NCBI RefSeq assembly: GCF_000002235.5
Contig: NW_022145604.1
Location: forward strand, 30,648,357-30,712,356
Reading direction: 5' to 3'
Length of the DNA: 64,000 nt
Source of the DNA: Strongylocentrotus purpuratus
Lineage: Eukaryota; Echinodermata; Echinoidea; Camarodonta; Strongylocentrotidae
Shown: positions 34,267-45,100 of the stretch, one piece after another
Numbering within the stretch: the first letter of the stretch is position 1
How the letters are laid out: each line of letters opens with the position of its first letter
Notes under the pieces: model-generated
Seen by the model: the letters and a program-made list of their open reading frames with translations, nothing else
Databases searched by the model: none
Told to the model about the DNA's origin: nothing
Position numbers and translations under genes: made by a program

Positions 34267-37200
34267 CTGCGAATAACAAGAGAGAAATTAAAAGGATTGT
34301 ATGACTTTTAAAGTCAGATTGGAACATCAAATGTTTATATACAACACTAATCATTATGAAGGGGCAATGGGCATAGTATTATGGTTCAATTAATTTCCCG
34401 GTACTATGAAAGGTATTATATTTTTGATCAATGAAATCCTGTTCAGTGATTGGTCAACAAAGCATCATGTGACCAAACATAACATTGCTATGATGTAACC
34501 GTGACGTCAGCCATGGTATAGTGCACTATACCATGCCACTATACCATGGATGACGTCATATATATGCGATCGATCAAGATCAATGTGCTATCGGTCACGG
34601 TCGCAAAACTGTGCTGCTCTCACTGCACTCTTCACTACTTCAGTGACAGGAAACATTATTACCATTATTATTTATATGAAGGTTGGTTTGAAAAATATAA
34701 AACAAATATATCATGCACTATTTCAAGCCACGAGTGAAATTATGGATTCCTCGGCGACATAAATAGCATTATATACCTCACTTAAGTAATCCAGTAATCT
34801 GATTGGTCGAAATTGCATTCATAAACTTTAACTGTTCCCGAAAATTCCCGGTAACCATGGTTAAAAAACAGTTCAAAATCCCAATAACCATGCTTATTGG
34901 GAAAATAGGTCAGTGTCCATGGTTACCCCATAGGTTTACATGTTAAAAATGGTCTGAGCGATCGAGGATACCGTACGTGTGCGAAGAATTGGTCGGTAAT
35001 TTCAATACAATTGAATCTCGATCGATCTTACCGACAATTTTATTTTGCATTGTTGACATGAAGACGATAATAAACTTTCAAAAACAAAAAAACAACATCT
35101 GCCGATAGATCTTGATCTAAATTCGTGCCAATATGCATTGCAAAAGTAAAAGAAGGGCCTGTTTAATGGAGCAGCCGCGAAGCATCCACCACGCGAAGCC
35201 GTTTCAATCCATTTTAATGTATATATAAGAAAAAAATGCTATGAATGGTAACAGAGCGCGATAGACGAGCGGTTTATGGCGCTGATTTTATTTACATCAC
35301 CTTTTGTACGCAAGAGATCGAATCCCATCTTCGAAAAAAGTTTTTTTCTTTTTTCTTTTTTCTTTTTAATTTTTTTGTTTTTGGCATATAAAAGTATTAA
35401 TGACTGCTTTAATATTCGAGAAATAGTTGTTTTTATACGCTCTCGGGAAGGTTACAATTGGGCTATCACCCTCGGCACGCCTTGGGTAATAGCACAATTC
35501 TAACCTTCCCTTGAGCGTATAAAAACAACTATTTCTCTCAAAGCAGTCATTATACCGGAGTGTTGGCTCAGTCAGTAGAGCGTCCGCCACACAACCGGGA
35601 GGTCGTGGGTTCGAACCCCGGCCGCGTCATACCAAAAGACGTTAAAAGATGGGAGTTGTTGCTACCTTGTTTGGCGTTCAACAATATGGGATAGAGCAAC
35701 GTCGATCTGGCGCTGCTCAGTGGCTGCCGGGCTCACGATCAATTGGGCAAAAAGAATTTCCGTTTCGGTTTAATAAAATTTGGAGTGGACTATTAGGCTA
35801 TCATTAATACTATACTATTGTCTTCGTGGCTACGCCCCTCAGAATATAGTGCTTTTCCTGCCACTTCTATCCATAATTTCAACTAGAGCCTCTCAGTACA
35901 TGGTATATTTGTTTATCATGATTTTGCATCAAACTTTAAAGACAAAGTTGAGTACCTGTTATGCGATTACAATCTCGAAGTTATTTTGGACGGTTAAAAT
36001 GTTGTAGAAAGAAACAATTATTGTGCGGCATTAATTTTTGAATCATCAAAAATTATGACAGATTGACTAAAATCACAAACATTTAAAATCAATGACCACA
36101 GACATGGGTGCTTGGGACCACACAGCATTTAGCATTAGACTCTGACCCACAATTATTGTGAATTATTTCTAGTCATATTCGATGCATGAATACACTTCAA
36201 ATCCAATCTTTTTTTCATTGGACACTGCTTTATTGGGATACAAAACATTGAGAAATGCTCCAAAACACCTTTCACACTTGTACAAGAACTTTCCTTAAAG
36301 AAACAAAACCAGACTTAGCATTTCTTTAAAAACTAAAACGCAATAATTATGGGAGTATGTCAGATGCAACGGCGTCAATTCCTCCTCAGTAAATGTTGGC
36401 ATAATAGACGAATTTATCACTTTACATCTGGGCTTAATACTATAACCAAAAAAACTTCAGGCACTGTCAGTCTGTCAGTGACTCCAAACCGACCACTTTG
36501 GGGTGCCATAATTAGGGGTAATTTAAATTTGTATTCGTCTGCACTTGGTGTAGCTGGTGTCGGTCTGGTGAGGTGTCTGCAATACCCTACACATTTGACG
36601 GACATGTCGCTGCATGCCTGCATGGACCGAATGTCGGATCACCTGTGTGTGTTGTTACTAAACCCATCTAGTACTGTTTGAAATCAAAACATGTATTCTG
36701 ATAAGGTATGTAGAGAGTAACATGTTACCTGGTCTGTTATTTATGAACCACTGAACAGACGCATCACCTCTGTTAGGGAAACACTCGAGGTCGACTGCGC
36801 TACCTGCTGCAACAGTCAAAGTGCTAGGAGATCTAACTGTAAAGGCCAGTGCCTCAATGGGTTGACTCTCGTTGAACCGTCTCGCCACGTTCGAAGAATA
36901 TGCAACTGTTACATTCTTAGAACGTAACCAATGAAGATATCTAGAGACGCTTGTGTAGAACCCGTATTCCCCCTCAAAAGCACACCCGATGCCCCAGCTT
37001 ACAATACCCAGTTGATACCACCGTCCATCATCATGACGGAAAGCAAATGGACCCCCAGTATCACCACTGCAAGCGTCATGCAGCGCAATGGGGTAACCAG
37101 CACAGAACATGTTGTCAGTAAACTCTCCTTCATCTTCGTCAACACTCTCCTCGCAAGTTTGCCGGTCAACAATAGGTAACTCCACCTCCTTCATAAACCG

Positions 37201-38597
37201 ACTGGTTGAACTTTTAAGAGACTCTTGTCCCCATCCGGTCACGCGTCCGTTGTTATTGGTCTCCATGATACGACTGGCCAGAAGACTAGGAGCCAGGCAT
37301 ATAGGACGAATGTAAGGAGTAAACTCCCACAGTGGTGGGTCGATCCGTATCAGGGCAATGTCATTATCAAAGTTTGTCTTGTCATAATCCTCATGCACAA
37401 TAATTTCCGCTGGCTGTCGACTCTTTTCAGACTCTTCTGTAAGGTATGAATCATAATCACCAAAAAATAAATTCATGTTTTCCTTTTGAATCAAGTTTCC
37501 ATGCTTGTCAAACATGCTATGCGCAGCAGTCAAAATCCACCTCTGGTCCAGGAGTGTCGCACCGCAGATGAAGGTCCATGGATCCCGTGCATTCTCAGGC
37601 CTGTATTCCAAGATTCGGACCATGTAGGGCGCCGAACCATGAATTGCTGTATTTCCTCCGACCACACGGCCTGAGCCTCTGCCTGCTGCGGTGTCATCGA
37701 TGCTGCTCCAGTCGATTGAAGGTTCATCGACAGCGGAGACCACGGAGCGATCAACTACCACTGGGGAGGGAGTAGTTTGAGCTTTGCTCTCTTGCCAGAA
37801 CGTAATCGTGCCGCAAACTAGAAATAAATCAACAACAGGAAAGTACTTGTGGTCATTTTACTTAGAGAAGTGATCATAAAGCTCTTTACAGCATATCAAT
37901 ATATGACATTCAATAAATAAGTAGCGAGTTATTCCCTTTGAGTGAACAAATATATATAATATATATACCTAATATTAGCTTTCCTTAACTATGTTTATAA
38001 ATTAATAATAGTAGAGGCTGGTAGTAGTAGTAGAAGTAGTATAGCAGTAGTAAAAATAGTATAAAAATAGTAGAAGAAGCAGTAGTAGTAGAACGCAAGC
38101 AATAGCAGTAGTATTAGTACTGGTAGTAGTATAGCAGATGTAGTAGTAGTTAGTAATAGTAGTGGAAGTAGTAGTAGAAGCAGTGGTAGATCCAGGAATT
38201 TCCAAAAGGGAGGCCGAAACCAACGTGTGCGCTAGCCAACGGTCGCTCTCGAGTTCTAGCAATTCAGCTTATTTCATGTTTTTCTTCTTCTTCTTCTTAT
38301 TTAGTAGCGAGTTATTCCCATTGAGTGAACAAATATTTATATCATATAAACATACTATTAGCTTTCCTTAACCATGTATACAATTTAATAAAAGTAGAGA
38401 CTGATTTAATAGTAGTAGGAGCAATAGTACAAGTAGTAGTAGTATAGGGAGGAGAAGTAGTAGTAGCAGCAGTAACCAGTAATAATAATAATAGCTCGTT
38501 CTTATAAAGTAGTAGTAGCAGCAGTAACCAGTAATAATAATAATAGCTCGTTCTTATATAGCGCTTTTCAGGACCGAAGGACCTCTCAAAGCGCTTT

Positions 38598-38657
<60 letters not shown>

Positions 38658-39132
38658 GTATATTTATTATTCCCCCGGTCATCGGATTCAGGCTTACCTG
38701 CACACAATGTATGCACATTCTCCACTCACTGGGGAGCATTCCAGCCAGGCGTCATTTTTACAAGCGCACACTTGCTAATCTAAGCACATTAGCTTTCGCA
38801 TCCTACCGGGTACCCATTAAATATCTGGGTGGAGAGTGGCAAATGTAGATCAATGTCTTGCCAAAGGACATTAGTGCCGCGGTGGGACTTGAACCGCGTA
38901 ACTTGTGATCCACAGTCCGGTGACATATCCACTCGTCCACGACACCTCTACAGCGGTGGTAGAAATATAGCAGTATTAGAAATAGTAGTAGAAGTAGTAG
39001 CAGAAGGATCGGTAGTAGTAGCAGCAGTACGTAAAGCAGTAGCAGTGGTGTTAGTTCTAGTATTAGTACATGTAGTAGTAGTAGTAGCAGTAGTAGTAGT
39101 AGTTGTAGTAGTATTAGTAGTTAATAGTAGAG

Positions 39133-39168
<36 letters not shown>

Positions 39169-42100
39169 ATAGTAGCAGAAGTAGTAGAATCATTAAACAG
39201 CAGCGGTAGTAGTAGTATAGCAGTAGAGGAATTATTAGCAGAAGTAGTAGTAGAAGGATCGGGGGTGCTAGTAGTAGTTGTAGTAGTAGTAGTAGTAGCG
39301 GTAGTAGTAGTAGCAGCAGCAGAAGTAGTAGTTAGTTGTAGTAGAAGTAGTAGTAGAAGCAGGGGTAGATCCAGGAATTTCCAAAAGGGAGGCCAAAGCC
39401 AGCGTGTGCGATGGACAAGTCGCTCTCGAGTTGTAGCAATTCAGCTAATTTCATGATTTTCTTATTTGTGATTTGTTTCTTTCTCCTTTTCTATCTCTCA
39501 TTCTATCTACGTTTCTTTCCTTTCTCCTTTTTTCCATCGTTCTATCTCTTTCCCTATTCTCTCTTGTCAGGTCCTCACAAAAAGGGGAGGCCTGCGGCTG
39601 ATTCTCCCCCCCCCCCCCATCCTCCACTGAGCAGTACTGTAATAGTTGAATAGTAGTAGTAGTAGTAGTGATGGTAGTAGTCGAAGTATATGTATTAGGT
39701 TTCTACTACGCAGGGGCGTCGATTCCGGGGGGCAGGGGGACACATCCATACCGGAAAATTTGAAAAAGTGCAAAAAGAAAATGTAAAGCAAATACTGACT
39801 AAAGACTGCAACGTACTTTTAGGCTCTGGAAGGTCCAAGAGTGCAGCATTTAGACTAATCAAAATGCAAAAATCTTTTCGCTCGGTAGCTACGCCCTTCT
39901 CGCATAATATCCTTCAAAATGTACAAGTAAATACTGTAAAAAATCTCTACTCCTTTGGTTACACCGTGATACCCACTCGCCTCCTCCGTAACGTAAAACG
40001 TAAAATGCTAAAACTGGTCAATAGTCTTTAGAAAAAAGCCCTAGGGCACTCTACACAAAACTATTGATCAGTTTTGGCATTTTACATATATGCGTGCAAT
40101 ATCAATGGGAAGGATTTTGGCACACAAACTCGAGTGGTGCGTGAGCAGACACCCTGGATTCACAAAGGAGGATTGTCGACAAACCTAGGTTTGTGAGAAA
40201 AAAAACGCGTCAAAACGCGTCATATGACGTACATATATAAACCTAGGTTTGTCGACAAACCTCCTTTGTGAATTCGGGCCAATAGGTCTCGATAGCGTAA
40301 ACAAACTTGATAACCATGATTGGTAAGTCGCACATGTATTCTATGACCCTTTTCGGTATATAAAAGTTATAATGACTGCTTTAATATTCGAGGCGTAGTT
40401 GTTTTTATAGGCTCTTGGGGGGGGGGGGTTACACCGTGCCATCACCCCTCGGCACGCCTCGGGGCGATAGCACGATGTAACCTCCCCAAACTGAAATTAC
40501 TCCATGTCTCTCATAGCAGTAATTATTACTATAATAGAAAGAAAGAAAAAAAAGAATAGTTATCTGTCACAAATGAAGTGTCAAAATATGCTCATCTGAC
40601 CTTAATTAAATGTCTAAAGCCCCATAACCTGCTGGGGCTCTGCATACAAGACCCCAACAGGGGCCCTAACACCCTGAATGCTCATCTGATCATAATTTAA
40701 TGCCTATAGAGCTTTTGGGGGCTCCGCCTCCAGGACCCCACACCAACTAATGACCTGCCAGTTTTACAAATAAGGTGTCAAAATATGCTCATCTGACCTT
40801 CATTAAATGTCTAAAACCCCTTAGCCTGCAGGGGCTCTGCATCCAAGACCCCAACAGGGGCCCGAACACCCTGGATGCTCATCTGATCCTAATTTAATGC
40901 CTATAGAGCTTTTGGGGGCTCCCCCTCCAGTACCCCACACCAACTAATGACCTGCCAGTTTTACAAATAAGGTGTCAAAAATATGGTCATCTGACCTTAA
41001 TTAAATGTCTAAAACCCCTTAGTCTGCGGGGGCTCTGCATCCAAGACCCCCAACAGGGGCCCTAACACCCTGGATGCTCATCTGATCATAATTTAATGCC
41101 TATAGAGCTTTTTGGGGCTCCCCCTCCAGGACCCCACATAAACTAATGACCTGCCAGTTTTACAAATAAGGTGTCAAAATATGATCATCAGACCTTAATT
41201 AAATCTCTAAAACCCCTTAGCCTACGGGGGCTCTGCATCCAAGACCCCAACAGGGGCCCTAACACCCTGGATGCTCATCTGATCATAATTTAATGCCTAT
41301 AAAGCTTTTGGGGGCTCCGCCTCAGGACCCCACACAAACTAATGACCTGCCAGTTCTACAAATAAGGTGTCAAAATATGATCATCTGACCGTAATTAAAT
41401 GCCTGAAACTCATGACCTTCCGGGGGCTCCCCTCCTCCTCCCCACACTTTGGTAAAAGTTAAGCGGGGCCTGCATGTAACACGTAATAGTGGTGTTGATG
41501 CTTTTTTTTCCTTTTATTTGTCTCCCCCCAAAAAACGTTTTTGCTCATTACGCCACTGGTGATACCAACGGATTTTAACTCGCAATTCGCCCCCCCCGGT
41601 CATGAAAAAAAAATTGGTGCCCCTGCTAACACGACTATGGGGAATGTTGACATGCATCAAAGGCGTTGATCCTAAGCCCTACCTGTAGTAATGTCAATCT
41701 GAGGTGGATCAGTGAAATAAAGCCAGGCATGTACTCGACCCTTGGTTCGTCCGAACTGGTCACGGGCAACGCAGGTGTACTTCCCTTCATTTTCCTCCCT
41801 TATGTTTATCAGGTAGAGGTATCCTCGGCGCTGCCAGATTGAAGAATCATATAAATAGAACACATGAATCTATGAAAATACATCTTTAATTATTTATAGG
41901 CCTAACTGAATTCATGAGAGAAAAAGGAGCCCAAGAGCCTATTCATAGCAATTTTAGATTTTGTTGTATATAATATTTGTTTAATTGATGAACATAAAAA
42001 CATTTTGTCGTTATCTTAATAAACATATTTAGATTTTTTCTTGACAACATACAAATTGTGATGGACTTGAACTTGCTTCCTCTCATTCTTTCAAAAGTGA

Positions 42101-45100
42101 CGTGTGTTCATGGATAAAGGAAACTTTTCTCATTAGCGGGGGACAATGCATCAAATATCCTCCAAATACGTCCAACTCCCTGACTGGCATAATCATGGTG
42201 TTCGCGGGAGCTTTCAGTTTTGAGAATATGCCTTTTATTCAAGAAACAAATGATAAGAAGAAAAAAAACAGAACAGTTCTTATATATCGCATTATACTTT
42301 GGAAAGAGGTCTCAATAGCTAAAGAAAAGTAAGAAAGAGATGAAACAGTTAGAAAAACACTTTTCATCAATTAATCTGGCTCATGAACGATAACGTAAGA
42401 AGAAATTTTCTTTAAATATTAATACAAATATATATATAATCAGTGTTTCTTCATTAGCTAATTTAAATTTCAATGTTCTGACCTCGAACAAGCACATAAT
42501 TAAATTTCTTATCTTAATCTTTCATATGAAAGTAATTCCAGTTCGAAATTGCTACATATATGGGCCATTTACAAAACCTATTGAATTTTTGATATTCCAG
42601 TGTACAACTGCCCTTAATTTAAAAAAATTTAGTAACTCACGATGAGAAGGTTTCGTTGTTCCACCGGCCGCCCATCCTTCTCCCAGATGACACTCCATGT
42701 GTTTTCTTTGGGGGAGCACTGGAACTGATGACCGTCACCGATATTGACATACGCATTCACGGGAACGATTCCGAAGTAGCTCCTGGAGTTGAAAGCTGTC
42801 AGCAATGTAAATGAAAGCAAGGAATGTAATGAAATGAATAAACAGTGGCGTATCTAGACATTGGCGTCGGGGTTGGGGGAGGGGGGGGGGGGGGTTCGGA
42901 AAGGGTCCAAAACCAATGATGATCCATGTATTTCAGCAAGAAAATCATTTTTCCCGACCTTGTTCCGTGTGGACGGGCGGAGTTTCTATTGCGACAGACG
43001 TTATCATTGTGTATATTATATTATTTTTAACAATTTTTATTTAGGTTTTATTTCCACATTAATTGCATATGAAAAGAATTTACAAAGTAAGGCATATACA
43101 AGGTAACAAAACATGTACATAATATTCGATTGATACAACAGTAGTAAAAACGATGTAATGGCAAGTCATTAAATACATATGATGCTAACAATTATCTGCA
43201 GTAATGAGGAGGAAACCTTGGAAGCATTATGCTTGTAATTAAGGTTCCCTTTACATAATACATAAAAACAAAACAAAAGAACAAAAACGGGTGTGTGGTG
43301 CAGCCAGCCAACACGTGTTGATAATACCGATGGTATCTATCATGATGACTTTAAACATTTTCATACTGGAGTAGAAGTGTATGTTTCAAGTGATGTTTAA
43401 AAGTAATTAAACTTGGCAGCTGTTTGAGTCGAAATGTCTAAGGAGTTCCAGTACACAGGACCAGTATAAATCTTTTTTTTTTTTATAGTAAAGTTGTCAG
43501 TTTGTGTAAGTAAAAAAAGGAAGACTGTCGGGTTGGATAATTATGAAGTTGTTGATTCTTTTGGAATGTCGACGTGATGGCATGAGGAAGTTCGTTAGAA
43601 TTTAATTGAAACATAAAACAGCCTAAAAAGATATTATACAGGTCATGAACTTTCAATATTTTATTTTTTTTAAATAAACTATTAGTGTGGCTTAACCTAT
43701 TAGTGTGGCAGATTATTCGTATGACGCGTTTTTGAAGTATCAATAATTTGTCCAACTGGTAATTAAACGAATTCCCCCATGCAAGTATGCCATAGTTAAG
43801 ATAAGGCAAGATAAGCGTCGAGTACAAACTTTTCGAAATATACTAAGGAAAAGACATTTTTAATTTATTGATTATTCCAATGTTCCTTGATAGAGTTTTA
43901 CTTAAATATAAGTTGTGTTCTTTCCAAGAAAGTTGATTGTCAATGATAAAACCAAGGTATTTTGACGAATCAACTAAGTTTATAATTGTTTAATTGATGT
44001 AAAAATTGCCAGACAATCCCGAAATAGAGTTGCTGAAGAGCATACATTGAGTTTTATTTAAGTTCAAGGAAAGTTTGTTGGCACAAATCCACTCTTCAAC
44101 AAGTTTTATTTCAAGATTTACGTTTTCAAGTAGTGTATTGGGGTTTTTGTGCGAGAAAAACACAGAAGAGTCATCAGCAAATAATATAAACGACAAAACA
44201 TTGGATGAGAATTGAAAGTCATTCATATACAATATAAATAGAAGAGGCCCAAGAAGGAATCCTTGTGGCACTCCACAAATTAACTGTTGAAAGGCTGAGT
44301 CTGTTTATGGAAACGTATTGTTTCCTACCCCTGAGGTAGCTTTCGAACCACTCCAAGGCCCTTCCTCGTATACCATATAGAAGTAACTGTGATCATTCTT
44401 TTTACTTCTTCCTAATTTGAAGTTGGTCTCGGGTGGCCCCTTCAAATGCACGTGTGTGCAGGAGGTAGAGATGAGAAACTTCATACGATTCACTTCTTTT
44501 TGTATGAACAATAAACTTAATTCCTAGTATAGACAAACCAATTCTAAGACATTCTTTTCTATCAGGAACGATGTTTGAGAAGAAGGAACTTACTTATATT
44601 GGCCTCAGATCTCATGCATTCCATGTCCCCGGAGAATACAACGCATGCGTAGTGTCCTGCATGTCGTGCATTGAAGCTTGGAATGAGAAGTTGGTTGAGC
44701 TGGTCGACGTAGAAACCGTCTACAGCACCTTTGAATTTGATAAAAACCAACCACGTTATGTTTTATTTTTGTTTTTTGTAATTACTTTGAAAATGCATCG
44801 CTCTGTAATATCCTTACCAGATTGACATGAACGCAATATAAACACATAATAATAAAGTCACGCCGCCAAACCGACTCCATACCGACTCTTAATACCTCAA
44901 ATGACACTTAATCGTCTTTAAAAGGTAATTTCCTCATGAAAATATATAGCGGTTTGTATTATCTTGTTTCCACGAAATTGACGTTAATTTCGTATTGGGT
45001 GAAAAAAAAAGGATCTTTAATTAATTTCTCATCCGGCACCCCTAGAGATCTTAGAAAAACGCTGCTCTTAACCCTGACACCTTTATATAGGGTAGGTGTA

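Noticed and set aside
35555..35630. tRNA gene
   Set aside because: A- and B-boxes are good, but acceptor stems do not pair and a tRNA-unrelated tail follows, so it is a SINE.
36931..37775. Plus-strand frames across the protease exon
   Set aside because: Shadow frames of the minus-strand exon; the same holds for 53735-54579.
38002..39456. Thr/Tyr/Leu- or Val-rich frames
   Set aside because: Translations of GTA trinucleotide repeats.
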